Of a stretch of DNA of 64,000 nucleotides, positions 35,323 to 44,614 are shown in pieces. The translations under genes were made by a program, and so were the position numbers. The notes below the pieces were generated by a model, which searched no databases, had not been told where the DNA came from, and saw nothing but the letters and a program-made list of their open reading frames with translations. Source of the DNA: Sphingobacterium multivorum (GTDB taxonomy: Bacteria > Bacteroidota > Bacteroidia > Sphingobacteriales > Sphingobacteriaceae); contig NZ_CP154261.1 of assembly GCF_039511225.1 (NCBI RefSeq), positions 4,774,001-4,838,000 of the forward strand, in the 5' to 3' direction. Position 1 is the stretch's first letter. The number at the start of each line of letters is the position of its first letter.

Positions 35323-35330
35323 CAAACATA
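35323..35330 (-). promoter_or_regulatory. -7 box of the TonB-dependent receptor
   Basis: TATGTTTG on the minus strand matches TAnnTTTG, about 40 bases before the ATG at 35283. No well-placed -33 element. Confidence 0.45.
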
Positions 35331-35508
35331 CGATATTATTTTATTGTTTAGAATAGTTTTAAATAAAAATAGTTTGTTGCGCTACTAAAGCATGATTGAG
35401 CTGTATAGCAACTATGATATGCTGCACGGATTCATTGTAATTATTTCTATTATTCATCAGTATTTCCTTACATTTATACCAGAACTAACATCCCAACTAA
35501 TCAATCCA

Positions 35509-36645
35509 ATGAGAAAGTATAAGCTCCTACGCGCCGTCTTTATTTTTCTATTCGTTCCCACAGTTTTGCTGGGCCAGCACACACAGGTTGATCATGATCT
35601 TACAGAAATTATGCGTCGCTATAATGCCGTAGGGCTCAGTGTGGTCGTCGTCAAAAACAATAAAATTGAGTATCACAAAAATTATGGTTACAAAAACTTG
35701 GAATCCAAAACCCCTCTCGGAGAAAATGACCTCTTTCGGATTGCTTCGATTTCAAAGTCATTCACCGCAACATCATTGATGCAATTAATAGCGGATGGCC
35801 GATGCAAACTCGACGACGACTTCGGGGATTTGATAGGTTTCCCAATCAGAAATCCGAATTTTCCAGGCAAAAAAATCACCGTCCGGATGATCCTTTCCCA
35901 TACCTCCAGTGTCAATGATAAAAACGGTTACTTCAATCTAGATGTCATCAATCCATCCAAGAACCCCAATTGGAAAGATTCCTACAATCTTTATGAACCA
36001 GGCACACAATACCAATATTGTAATCTCAATTTTAATATGGCAGGAGCTGTTCTGGAGAAACTGACCAATACACGCGTCGACAGCTATATTGTTAACCATA
36101 TCCTCAAACCGCTCAACCTATATGGTGGTTATTGTATCGACTCTTTGGACCAAAGAAGATTTGTTCCTTTATATTCCTTTGATGCTAAAGGTACACCGCA
36201 TGAAGAACCCAGTGCCTATAATCCACGTCGGGAGGAACTCAATCAGTACATCTTGGGCTATAGCACTCCTGTGCTTTCTCCGACAGGTGGAATGAAAATA
36301 TCGGCCTTAGATTTGGCTAAATACATGATGATGCATATGAATTACGGCCATAGTCAGGGAAAAAACATCATCCCTAAAAAGTATGCGAAGATTATGCAGA
36401 CCGCTGTAAATAAAGAATCGGGTTATGGATTAGCTTTGATGAATAATTCTAAAATTATACCGGGGATTACTTTGACAGGCCATACGGGATCGGCTTACGG
36501 GCTTTATAGCGCACTATTTTTCAACCCTGCAAAGAAATATGGCTTTATTGTTATTACAAACGGCTGCAATATTCCCGACAGCGATGATTTCAACCCTTTG
36601 CTTAAAGACTGCATTGGCGCCCTGTACGATGCTTACATTGAATAG
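35509..36645 (+). CDS. Serine hydrolase of the beta-lactamase/class C family
   Basis: 378-residue exported protein of the penicillin-binding/beta-lactamase-like family (Pfam Beta-lactamase type). Signal peptide (KLLRAVFIFLFVPTVLLG), SxxK at Ser80-Lys83 (SISK), YxN as YCN in QYQYCNLNFNM, and HTG in TLTGHTGSAYG. Likely a D,D-peptidase, esterase or amidase rather than a true drug-inactivating lactamase; substrate unknown. The ATG at 35509 is chosen because it begins the signal peptide; an earlier in-frame ATG (35392) would add an unneeded hydrophobic stretch. Confidence 0.87.
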   Translation: MRKYKLLRAVFIFLFVPTVLLGQHTQVDHDLTEIMRRYNAVGLSVVVVKNNKIEYHKNYGYKNLESKTPLGENDLFRIASISKSFTATSLMQLIADGRCKLDDDFGDLIGFPIRNPNFPGKKITVRMILSHTSSVNDKNGYFNLDVINPSKNPNWKDSYNLYEPGTQYQYCNLNFNMAGAVLEKLTNTRVDSYIVNHILKPLNLYGGYCIDSLDQRRFVPLYSFDAKGTPHEEPSAYNPRREELNQYILGYSTPVLSPTGGMKISALDLAKYMMMHMNYGHSQGKNIIPKKYAKIMQTAVNKESGYGLALMNNSKIIPGITLTGHTGSAYGLYSALFFNPAKKYGFIVITNGCNIPDSDDFNPLLKDCIGALYDAYIE

Positions 36646-36762
36646 ACAACGGCTTTCATCAAATAGGTAACAGTTTAATAAATAAACAAAAGCCAAACCC
36701 ATCAAATCGAACCTTGTCCCTGAGGTTTACGGCAAAGCCTGAGGCCTTCGGATCAACTAGAC

Positions 36763-36813
36763 AATAACAAAATAAAAAAGCTGCATATTTTGCAGCTTTT
36801 TTATTTTGTTATT
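36763..36813. terminator. 23-bp perfect hairpin, bidirectional terminator
   Basis: Arms 36763-36785 and 36791-36813 are perfectly complementary (core AAAAAAGCTGCA / TGCAGCTTTTTT), loop TATTT. It sits between the convergent serine hydrolase and glutathione peroxidase genes. Confidence 0.9.
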
Positions 36814-36817
36814 TTTA

Positions 36818-37342
36818 CTATTTCTTGTTTTCCACCCAGTTTACAATGGCCGGGTCCAGTGGATTCGTCGCGGAACGGAAACGATGGACAAGTTTGCCGT
36901 TCTCATCAATCAAAAACTTTTCAAAGTTCCATTTGATATCACCTTTAAAATCTGGGTTCTCCTGAGCGGTCAAATACTTAAACAAGGGTGAAATTTGATC
37001 TCCTTTTACATCGACCTTTTCGGCCATTAGAAAATCAACACCATAATTTTGTTCACAAAACTCTTGAATCTGCGCATTTGAACCAGGTTCCTGTTGTCCA
37101 AAATTATTTGCCGGAAAGCCAATAATGACGAGCTTATCACCAAAGGTTTTATGCAATTCCTCCAGATCTTTGTACTGTTTTGTAAAACCACATTTCGAGG
37201 CTGTATTCACGATCAATATTTTCTTTCCCTTGAAATCGGACATTTTCACTTCTTGCCCTTCAAGTGTCGTAAACTTAAAATCATAAAAGCTGGGATTGCC
37301 AAATAACATTGACATATACACCATAATAGTTGCAATAATCAT
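36818..37342 (-). CDS. Glutathione peroxidase family protein
   Basis: 174 residues of the GPx family, which reduces peroxides, in bacteria usually with thioredoxin. The peroxidatic residue is Cys, not selenocysteine (VNTASKCGFTKQY); the Gln and Trp of the catalytic tetrad are seen in GFPANNFGQQEPG and IKWNFEKFLID. The N-terminus MIIATIMVYMSML is somewhat long; starts at the later Met residues are possible. It follows the GlcNAc-kinase-like gene after 11 bases, so the two are probably co-transcribed. Confidence 0.92.
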   Translation of the reverse strand: MIIATIMVYMSMLFGNPSFYDFKFTTLEGQEVKMSDFKGKKILIVNTASKCGFTKQYKDLEELHKTFGDKLVIIGFPANNFGQQEPGSNAQIQEFCEQNYGVDFLMAEKVDVKGDQISPLFKYLTAQENPDFKGDIKWNFEKFLIDENGKLVHRFRSATNPLDPAIVNWVENKK

Positions 37343-37353
37343 ATTTAATTAGT

Positions 37354-38220
37354 TTAAAGACTTAACAATGAATTACTTTCTCTTTCCAATACCGCATCAA
37401 AAAGCTCGTTGATAGGAGATTTTAAAATGGTCCCTACCTGTATCTGATGTGCTTCACAGACTTCCCGCAAAATTAAATCAAAACTATACGCAATAGACCC
37501 CACAAAGTGACATGCATATTTATTATAGTCGGGATAGGTCAAAATTGAAGCTTGAACAAATTCCTCAAATCCACTCTTTACCAGATCAATAATAAAAGGA
37601 TGGGTAATATTATCGGACATGAACGGCGCAAAAGATGCTAAGAAAGCATTTGGACGTTCTTTTTGATAAACATTTTTGATGACAATCTCTTTATTGATTC
37701 TGTATTTGTTCGCAAATTTTTCGTTCAGATCTTTCGGCATACGGCCATATAAGAAAAGTCTGACGAGATTTTTTCCAAAATATGCCCCTGAGCCCTCATC
37801 ACCTAATACATAGCCATTTCCATTATGCGAGGGCATTAGCTCCTCCCCGTCAAAAAAACTCAAATCAGACCCCGTTCCTAATGTCGCTACATACCCTTTT
37901 TTATTACCACAGGTCGCTAAGGCACTACCAAAAAGATCGTTCTCAACAGAAATGTAAGCGTTTTCGAACAAGGGTGTCAATGCATTTGAAACCATTTCCC
38001 GACGATCGGGCGTAATGCATCCCGCACCAAAAAAATACAACTCGGTAACTTCATCGGCATAGGGAATAATTTCGGGTATCTCCTTAATAACGCGTGTGAT
38101 TTCCTTTTCATTCACAAAAAAAGGATTGAGTCCATTTGTACTGAATGAGATAGGTGCACTATCTGGCAACTCCAACTTCCAGTCCGACTTTGAAGAGCCG
38201 CTATCAACAACTAAAATCAT
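37354..38220 (-). CDS. N-acetylglucosamine kinase-like protein (BadF/BadG family)
   Basis: 288 residues of the actin-like ATPase fold of the BadF/BadG/BcrA/BcrD family, which includes N-acetylglucosamine kinase. ATP loop VVDSGSSKSDWKL, second phosphate loop VATLGTGSDLSFFDG, and the sugar-side VLGDEGSGAYFGKNLVRLFL. GlcNAc is the likely substrate in Bacteroidetes, supporting peptidoglycan or chitin sugar recycling. It is divergent from the M61 peptidase gene with a conspicuous 28-bp hairpin between them. Confidence 0.85.
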   Translation of the reverse strand: MILVVDSGSSKSDWKLELPDSAPISFSTNGLNPFFVNEKEITRVIKEIPEIIPYADEVTELYFFGAGCITPDRREMVSNALTPLFENAYISVENDLFGSALATCGNKKGYVATLGTGSDLSFFDGEELMPSHNGNGYVLGDEGSGAYFGKNLVRLFLYGRMPKDLNEKFANKYRINKEIVIKNVYQKERPNAFLASFAPFMSDNITHPFIIDLVKSGFEEFVQASILTYPDYNKYACHFVGSIAYSFDLILREVCEAHQIQVGTILKSPINELFDAVLERESNSLLSL

Positions 38221-38405
38221 ACAAATTCTTGATTATTTTCCCCCTATAAACTACTGTATCAAACTTAGCAAAAATTCTGATAAAAAACAGATTTTTTGCT
38301 TCATCTCCCTAGACCAATTAAAACGGGCATTTCATCCAAATCAGCAATTTTGCCATCGATTTATGCCTCATTTCTTAAATAAATTTATGTATATTGGAGG
38401 ATACT

Positions 38406-38467
38406 ATCAGCTTGTTCCTGTCATCGTTCTTTTTCTACTAAAAGAACGATGACAGGAACAAGCTGAT
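38406..38467. repeat. 28-bp perfect inverted repeat between divergent genes
   Basis: Arms 38406-38433 and 38440-38467 are perfectly complementary, with a 6-base loop. Both neighbouring genes point away from it, so it is not at the 3' end of either, and no T-run follows the stem on either strand. The arms (ATCAGCTTGTTCCTGTCATC and so on) have more G+C than the surrounding intergenic DNA. Confidence 0.85.
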
Positions 38468-38556
38468 TCATAATTGTAGAACCAACAATCTATTTTTTTG
38501 TTTGGTTAAGCGTACGATACTTTTAATTTTGTAAGCTCATATTAAAATCATCTTTC

Positions 38557-40302
38557 ATGGACAGTGACCATTTCAATATACCCGAAATACATTTTGAGGT
38601 ATCATTTTCAGAAGTACAAGCTCATTATATTGAAGTAAAAATGAGCATCGCAAAGCTCAACCAGCCTTATGTCGATCTAAAAATGCCGGTCTGGTCCCCT
38701 GGATCTTATTTAATTCGTGAATATGCTAAAAACGTAGAACGATTCCGATCATTTGACAAAACAGGCAATACAGTTGCCCACCAGAAAATTTCAAAGAACA
38801 CCTGGCGGATACCCACAGAATCTTTGGATCAAATCGAAGTAATATACGCTGTATACGGTTTTGAAGTTTCTGTGCGTACCAACTTTTTTGATAGTGACCA
38901 TGCATTTATCGTCCCTACGGCAACTTTCTTTCATATCGATGGTCGTATAGACAATCCTTCGACAGTCAGCATTGCACTAAAAGATTCTTGGGCAAGTATA
39001 TCAACTGGGCTCGAACAAATTGAAGAACATAAGTTTTATGCACCAAATTTTGACGTATTATACGATACGCCCATCGAAGCCGGTAACCAGGATGTCTGGA
39101 AATTTCAAGCGGCCGGTGTCGAGCATGAATGCGCCATGGTCGGAGGTGGAAGTTATGATAAAGAACGCCTGACGAAAGATATCACACGTATCGTCGAAGA
39201 AGAAACCCGCATCTGGGGTTCGAACCCCAATGAGCGATACGTCATTATTACCCACAATTACCAAGCTGGAGGTGGAGGCCTAGAACATCTCAATTCAACA
39301 GTATTGGGAGCGTCGAGGAATGCGTATTTAAATGAGACAAGCTACAAAAACTATTTGAGTCTCGTTGCACATGAATATTTTCACCTGTGGAATGTCAAGC
39401 GCTTACGTCCAAAAGCTTTAGGACCGTTTAATTACGATGGCGAGAACTATACCACAGGCCTCTGGATCATGGAAGGATTCACTTCGTATTATGATAATTT
39501 AATTATTAAACGCTGTGGATTTTATGATGAAAAAGAGTACCTCGCTTTGCTAGCTAACGATTTCAATATTGTATTGAACCGGCCGGGGCATGCGATACAG
39601 TCTGCCGCAGCCTCAAGTTTCGATACCTGGATTAAATATTATAGGCCTGATGAAAATTCGATGAATTCAGGAATTTCCTATTACAACAAGGGGGCAATGC
39701 TGACAGCATTGTTGGATATTAAAATTATCGCTGCTACAGAAGGTAGACTAAAATTGGATGATGTTATCCGTGAGGCTTATGAGGAGTTCTACCTAAAACT
39801 TGATCGCGGATTTGAAGAAAATGAATTGAGAAGCCTTGCTGAACGCATCGCAGGCACATCATTGGACGACATTTTCAATGCTGCCCATCAGGACGGAGAA
39901 CTGGATTATAACGATTATTTTAATCTCGTTGGTTATGAAATTGTGGATACCAATATTGATAACAACACATTGACACTCGGCATTACGACCAACAAAGTGG
40001 ACGGGTTAATTTCGGTAGCAACAGTGGAAAAAGGCTCTGGTGCGTATGACTCCGGATTGAATGTAAAAGACGAACTGATTGCAATTAATAATAACAGGCT
40101 CGACGTGAAAGACAAGGAAATTGATTTCATTGTTCAACATGCCAAAGAGGGTGAAACATTAAACTTCCTGGTGGCACGAGATGGTTTAGTGCGTGAAATC
40201 CCTGTTCAGATCAGAAAGAGCAATAAAAAGATATACGAAATCCGTCCGCTCAAAGAACAAACCTTTCTACAGGAATTGCTGGGTAAAATCTGGATGGCTT
40301 AA
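38557..40302 (+). CDS. M61-family glycyl aminopeptidase-like protease with PDZ domain
   Basis: 581 residues. An N-terminal beta domain (about 1-160), then the thermolysin-like catalytic domain with zinc motif HEYFH (His272, Glu273, His276) in VAHEYFHLWNVKRLRP and the downstream Glu in WIMEGFTSYYDN, and a C-terminal PDZ domain (about 470-560; GLISVATVEKGSGAYDSGLNVKDELIAINN). M61 enzymes are aminopeptidases preferring Gly or Ala. No signal peptide is visible, so it appears cytosolic. The start is at an ATG with no Shine-Dalgarno. Confidence 0.92.
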   Translation: MDSDHFNIPEIHFEVSFSEVQAHYIEVKMSIAKLNQPYVDLKMPVWSPGSYLIREYAKNVERFRSFDKTGNTVAHQKISKNTWRIPTESLDQIEVIYAVYGFEVSVRTNFFDSDHAFIVPTATFFHIDGRIDNPSTVSIALKDSWASISTGLEQIEEHKFYAPNFDVLYDTPIEAGNQDVWKFQAAGVEHECAMVGGGSYDKERLTKDITRIVEEETRIWGSNPNERYVIITHNYQAGGGGLEHLNSTVLGASRNAYLNETSYKNYLSLVAHEYFHLWNVKRLRPKALGPFNYDGENYTTGLWIMEGFTSYYDNLIIKRCGFYDEKEYLALLANDFNIVLNRPGHAIQSAAASSFDTWIKYYRPDENSMNSGISYYNKGAMLTALLDIKIIAATEGRLKLDDVIREAYEEFYLKLDRGFEENELRSLAERIAGTSLDDIFNAAHQDGELDYNDYFNLVGYEIVDTNIDNNTLTLGITTNKVDGLISVATVEKGSGAYDSGLNVKDELIAINNNRLDVKDKEIDFIVQHAKEGETLNFLVARDGLVREIPVQIRKSNKKIYEIRPLKEQTFLQELLGKIWMA

Positions 40303-40320
40303 CACGGAAGTAGTAGCATT

Positions 40321-40355
40321 AAAAAAGAAAAGCGGAGATCCCGCTTTTCTTTTTT
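40321..40355. terminator. Bidirectional terminator between M61 protease and barrel genes
   Basis: AAAAAAGAAAAGCGG (40321-40335) pairs with CCGCTTTTCTTTTTT (40341-40355), 15 bp; the stop codon of the minus-strand gene overlaps its edge. Confidence 0.9.
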
Positions 40356-40854
40356 AAAATTTATATCTTACTGAAAAACCGATCGGATCAAACAATTTGA
40401 TACTGGATTCGTTTAGGAAATCGAAATAAGGTTTTACATCCAATGAGATTTGAAACGGAGCCTGCGGAATATTATATTCAATACCGACGATACCGTCAAT
40501 ACTCAGGTTAAGCTGTGAGTCAAATGAATGGCGCTGACCATCGATAATTTTGTCTTTCTCTTTATAAGAGCCTACGCTACCACCGAAACCATAATACCAA
40601 TTGAATCCTCCAGTTAATGGTTTATAGATTTCATATAAGCCAACAACGCGGAAACGACGGAAGTCAGAATTGCTCTGAATGCTCATAATACCTTCCAATG
40701 CGTGGTCCGGGTTAAGCGTATGACGATACGTAATTCCCTGAGCAGACCCAAATCGTCCACCAATAGCACCCCTATTGTCCAACTGAGCCATAGCTCGATT
40801 GGATAATGCTCCAAACATCAGCATTCCACCGACAGCCAAAAATATTTTTTTCAT
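40354..40854 (-). CDS. Small outer-membrane beta-barrel-like protein, paralogue of 3194-3667
   Basis: 166 residues with signal peptide (MKKIFLAVGGMLMFGALSN, cleavage after RAMA) and strand-rich mature chain ending FDPIGFSVRYKF. Shares with the protein at 3194-3667 the RGAIGGRFG/RAAIGVVFD start, GI-T/Q-Y segment, an aromatic Gly-rich middle (FNWYYGFGGSVG / LGWYAGVGAQLT), VGIEYNIPQAPFQISLDVKPYFDF / LGLEFKIPSAPIGLHADWKPNWTL, and C-terminus. Function unknown. Confidence 0.82.
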   Translation of the reverse strand: MKKIFLAVGGMLMFGALSNRAMAQLDNRGAIGGRFGSAQGITYRHTLNPDHALEGIMSIQSNSDFRRFRVVGLYEIYKPLTGGFNWYYGFGGSVGSYKEKDKIIDGQRHSFDSQLNLSIDGIVGIEYNIPQAPFQISLDVKPYFDFLNESSIKLFDPIGFSVRYKF

Positions 40855-41115
40855 AAAAATCGTACGCTTTTTTTTGCTTTACATTTTCCCAAACATAGAT
40901 AAATTGCTTTTTATATGCAATATAATTGCAGTGCACATAAAACTATTTACCGGAACTTCCCCTACGAAGGACCTTTTCTATAGGGTAAATATCCATTACA
41001 GCTATAACGAAACAATGTTTAATTTGTTATGACAATAATCCCAAATTATCCAACTTTATTTCTGTATATTTAGGTCAATACAGCATGTAGTAGTAACCAA
41101 ATAAATTCAAGTGAT

Positions 41116-42882
41116 ATGGGCAGAATTTTTGACTTTATAACCTTATATAAAGAAAAATACGCAAAGGACATCATGGTGGCAGGGCGAGATGGAAGTGGCC
41201 AGTGGAGGACGTATTCGACCAAAGAGTACACCGACGCGATTGACACCTTAAGCAGGGCGTTACTGAAACTAGGTCTCAAAAAAGGTGATCGGGTCGGAAT
41301 CATGTCCGGCAACCGCCCCGAATGGAATTTAGTTGATTTTGCCTGCAATCAAATCGGTCTCGCAACTGTTCCCCTCTATCCCACTTTATCCGCACAGGAC
41401 CTTTCGTTTATCGTCAATGACTCGGATGTCAATGTACTCTTTGTCAGCAATAGCGAATTGACAAACCGTATTGAACAAGCGATCAGGGAGCACGGTATAC
41501 ACCCACAACTGTATACATTTGATGCCATTGAAGATTATACCCAGCTAAAAACATTCATCGAAACAGCAAAAGATGACTCAACTGATCTAGCTCCGCTTCG
41601 TGATGCAGTCACAGAAGACGATCTGTTAACTTTAATCTACACCTCGGGTACAACAGGACGTCCCAAAGGCGTCTATCTCTCGCACAAAAACGTGTATAGC
41701 AACGTCTTGGCCTGCAACCACCTGATCCGGTCAGATTTCAAAACAGCACTAAGCTTTCTTCCTTTATGCCATATTTTTGAACGCATGGTGGTGTATATGT
41801 ACTATTCGAAAGGAATCCAGATCTATTTTTCGGAAACCTTAGACAATGTTGTCGCCGACATCAACGATGTCAAACCCGATGTGTTTACCACCGTACCCCG
41901 AGTCCTGGAAAAAGTATACGATAAGATTATTGAAAAAGGGAAAGCCTTAATGGGATTAAAAAAGAAAATTTTCTTCTGGGCTGTTGATCTAGGGTTAAAA
42001 TTTCAGGAACCTGAACATAATGGCCCTTTTTACAATATCAAACTTGCGATCGCTAGAAAACTCATATTTTCCAAATGGCAAGAAGCTCTTGGCGGAAATA
42101 TTAAAATTATCGTGTCAGGTGGTGCAGCTCTTCAAGAGCGACTCGCACGTGTATTCTGGGCTGCTGGACTTAAAGTACTTGAGGGATATGGGCTGACTGA
42201 AACATCTCCTGTTATTGCCGTAAACTCCTATCTACCGCATGGATTGAAATTTGGGACGGTGGGCAAACCACTGAAAAATTTGGAAGTTAAAATTGCTTCA
42301 GATGGTGAAATCCTTGTGAAAGGTCCCAGCATCACGACAGGTTATTATAAAAATGAAGAAGCCACGAAAGAAGCTTTTGACGATCATGGTTTTTTCAAGA
42401 CAGGCGATATTGGAGAAATTACATCCGATGGTTTCCTTAAAATAACCGATCGAAAAAAGGAAATGTTTAAGACAGCAGGTGGTAAATATATCGCGCCCCA
42501 ATCCATTGAAAACAAACTCATGGAATCTACCTTAATCGGACAAGTCATGGTTTTCGGAGAAAATAGAAAATTTCCTGGAGCGTTGATTGTTCCTGCATTC
42601 GATGTGCTGTCCAAATGGGCAAACCAAAAAGGTATTTCCAGCGGTTCAAACGAAGAAATCATCAAAAATCCGGAAGTAATCCAAAAATATCAAGAAGAAA
42701 TTAACCGATTATCTACTAATTTTGGACATTGGGAAATTGTCAAGAAATTTATTCTTCTTCCAAAGGAATGGACAATAAACGACGGTCAATTGACGCCAAA
42801 ATTGAGTTTAAAACGAAAAATTATTTTAAAAGAGAACGAAGCTGTAATCGATAAATTGTATCAGGAACAAAACCAAGAGTAA
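41116..42882 (+). CDS. Long-chain acyl-CoA synthetase (AMP-forming)
   Basis: 588-residue adenylating enzyme that activates fatty acids to acyl-CoA. P-loop LIYTSGTTGRPKGVYLSH, adenine-side GYGLTETSPVIAVN, hinge and ATP-contact motifs FKTGDIGEIT and KITDRKKEMFKTAGGKYIAPQ. The size and motifs match FadD15-like long-chain ligases of Bacteroidetes. The gene precedes a BrkB-family membrane protein by 36 bases, probably in one transcript. Confidence 0.94.
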   Translation: MGRIFDFITLYKEKYAKDIMVAGRDGSGQWRTYSTKEYTDAIDTLSRALLKLGLKKGDRVGIMSGNRPEWNLVDFACNQIGLATVPLYPTLSAQDLSFIVNDSDVNVLFVSNSELTNRIEQAIREHGIHPQLYTFDAIEDYTQLKTFIETAKDDSTDLAPLRDAVTEDDLLTLIYTSGTTGRPKGVYLSHKNVYSNVLACNHLIRSDFKTALSFLPLCHIFERMVVYMYYSKGIQIYFSETLDNVVADINDVKPDVFTTVPRVLEKVYDKIIEKGKALMGLKKKIFFWAVDLGLKFQEPEHNGPFYNIKLAIARKLIFSKWQEALGGNIKIIVSGGAALQERLARVFWAAGLKVLEGYGLTETSPVIAVNSYLPHGLKFGTVGKPLKNLEVKIASDGEILVKGPSITTGYYKNEEATKEAFDDHGFFKTGDIGEITSDGFLKITDRKKEMFKTAGGKYIAPQSIENKLMESTLIGQVMVFGENRKFPGALIVPAFDVLSKWANQKGISSGSNEEIIKNPEVIQKYQEEINRLSTNFGHWEIVKKFILLPKEWTINDGQLTPKLSLKRKIILKENEAVIDKLYQEQNQE

Positions 42883-42918
42883 CAATTTGCACGATTATTG
42901 GAGCTGATTATCGTACTT

Positions 42919-43923
42919 ATGAAGCACGTTAAACTACGAGATTTATTTACACTCGCTTACTGGAAAAGTATTTGGCATGTCCTAGTTGATGCCTTTAACG
43001 GATTCAATGATGACAAATGTATGAAGAAGAGCGCTTCATTGGCTTATTATACCGTCTTCTCTATCGGTCCACTTCTTATGATTGTGATCTGGTGTATCGG
43101 ATTCTTCTATGGAGAACATCTTCAAAGTGGATCTTCGGCGCAGGATCAGGTATTGGAGGAAGTCATGGTTCTTTTTGGACAGGATGTGACTATGCAGATC
43201 CAGTCTTATCTTCAAAAGATAACTTTCGAGAATAAATCCAATATGGGGATCACGATAGGTATCGTTACATTGATCCTGTCTTCCACAACCTTATTCGTTG
43301 ATATACAAGATTCAATAAACAATATCTGGAAAGTAAAACCTAAACCAAAAAAGGGATGGCTAAAATTAATCATCAACAGGTTGATCTCTTTTTCCATCGT
43401 GATCGCCTTGGGCTTTTTACTTATTGCCTCGCTCATGATTAACGGAGTTATCGTTGCCGTAACCAATTTAGTCATGACCTATTTCCCTTTCATTCCGATT
43501 GCACTAATTTCATGGGTCAATACAGGTATCACATTTTCGGTTATTGTCATTTTATTTGGCTTTATCTTTTCCTTTCTTCCCGATGCCAAAGTAAAATTCA
43601 GAGACATGCTTGGCGGAGCCATTTTTACGGGTTCACTTTTCATGTTAGGCAGGTACGGCATTTCAATTTATCTGAACCTTTCCTCCACAGCAAGTTTCTA
43701 CGGCGCTGCGGGCTCTATTATAGTCATGTTGTTATGGATCTACTATTCGGCTGCAATATTGTATTTTGGGGCAGAATTCACCAAGTTTTATGCCATTAAA
43801 TTTGGTGCAGGCATTGTACCTTCCACATTTGCGGTAGCGGTTGAACAGACGGAAAAAGTTAAAAAAACAGGAAGCGACGCCGAAGCACATGTTGGAGACA
43901 CCATTCAGGTCTTAAAACAATAA
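42919..43923 (+). CDS. YihY/BrkB-family membrane protein
   Basis: 334 residues, about six membrane helices, with the family signature KKSASLAYYTVFSIGPLLMIVIW and GAAGSIIVMLLWIYYSAAILYFGAEFTKFYA. The family is widespread but the biochemical role is not known; earlier naming as a ribonuclease BN was wrong. The ATG at 42919 is taken as start; an in-frame TTG at 42898 is possible. Confidence 0.9.
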   Translation: MKHVKLRDLFTLAYWKSIWHVLVDAFNGFNDDKCMKKSASLAYYTVFSIGPLLMIVIWCIGFFYGEHLQSGSSAQDQVLEEVMVLFGQDVTMQIQSYLQKITFENKSNMGITIGIVTLILSSTTLFVDIQDSINNIWKVKPKPKKGWLKLIINRLISFSIVIALGFLLIASLMINGVIVAVTNLVMTYFPFIPIALISWVNTGITFSVIVILFGFIFSFLPDAKVKFRDMLGGAIFTGSLFMLGRYGISIYLNLSSTASFYGAAGSIIVMLLWIYYSAAILYFGAEFTKFYAIKFGAGIVPSTFAVAVEQTEKVKKTGSDAEAHVGDTIQVLKQ

Positions 43924-43925
43924 AT

Positions 43926-44612
43926 TTATTTTTTGTCTTTTTTACCACTGATGGAACCGTCTATACCGATGACGTCAATGACTTTGTCTCCAATCTGCGT
44001 GATATCGGATTTTAAACCGATCATGACGGTAAAAATATTAACAGGCCTATCCTGTATCTTCCTAAAATTATGGAGATAACCAAGCTCGATCCCTAAAAAG
44101 AAGCCATTAAATTTGTAATCTGCGCCAGCCCCCAATTTACTGGAGAAATTCAGGTGATTTTTATTCTCCATCTTGACGAGCTTTTGATCTGCCAGCACAC
44201 GCGCTCTCGGCTCACTCGCCAGACCAACGCCAGGCCCAGCAAAACCGTAGATATTCAGTCTACGCATCTGTTTCCTGATCCCACCCGAGAATGAAAAAGT
44301 ATAGAAATTCGTATTGGCATCTTCTATGCGGTATTCGAAATCGGGATCAATTAAGGGTTGTTTGTACTTAAATGAAAGTGTATAAAGCGTGGGGGATACA
44401 AAAAACATTGAATTTTTCAGGGATATATCTAAACCAATACTACCCGAAAACTTTGGCGAAAGTATATCTTTGGTTTTCCCGATCGGAAAACCCATTCCCG
44501 TTGTACCCCAATAGTAAACTTTTCGATAATGTATCGTATCAACGCCGCCCTGAGCCCGTATAGAGCTCCAACACAAAGAAAGAAGGAGAAAAGTAAAAAA
44601 GAATTGTTTCAT
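43926..44612 (-). CDS. Outer-membrane beta-barrel protein, uncharacterised
   Basis: 228 residues with signal peptide (MKQFFFTFLLLSLCWSS, cleavage after IRAQ) and a barrel-like mature chain with alternating aromatic strands, e.g. FYTFSFSGGIRKQMRRLNIYGFAGPGVGLAS and FFLGIELGYLHNF, and a charged C-terminal extension IDGSISGKKDKK. Similar in kind to the outer-membrane-protein beta-barrel domain of Bacteroidetes. It follows the WbqC gene on the minus strand after 63 bases; in that gap a 17-bp hairpin abuts its start codon. Confidence 0.8.
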   Translation of the reverse strand: MKQFFFTFLLLSLCWSSIRAQGGVDTIHYRKVYYWGTTGMGFPIGKTKDILSPKFSGSIGLDISLKNSMFFVSPTLYTLSFKYKQPLIDPDFEYRIEDANTNFYTFSFSGGIRKQMRRLNIYGFAGPGVGLASEPRARVLADQKLVKMENKNHLNFSSKLGAGADYKFNGFFLGIELGYLHNFRKIQDRPVNIFTVMIGLKSDITQIGDKVIDVIGIDGSISGKKDKK

Positions 44613-44614
44613 TT

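Noticed and set aside
35284..35400. Fur box upstream of the TonB-dependent receptor
   Set aside because: The region is AT-rich, but I found no sequence close to the GATAATnATTATC-type consensus.
38096..38452. Plus-strand frame of 118 codons over the start of the GlcNAc-kinase-like gene
   Set aside because: Most of it is antisense to a well-supported gene and its end runs through the 28-bp hairpin; no start signal.
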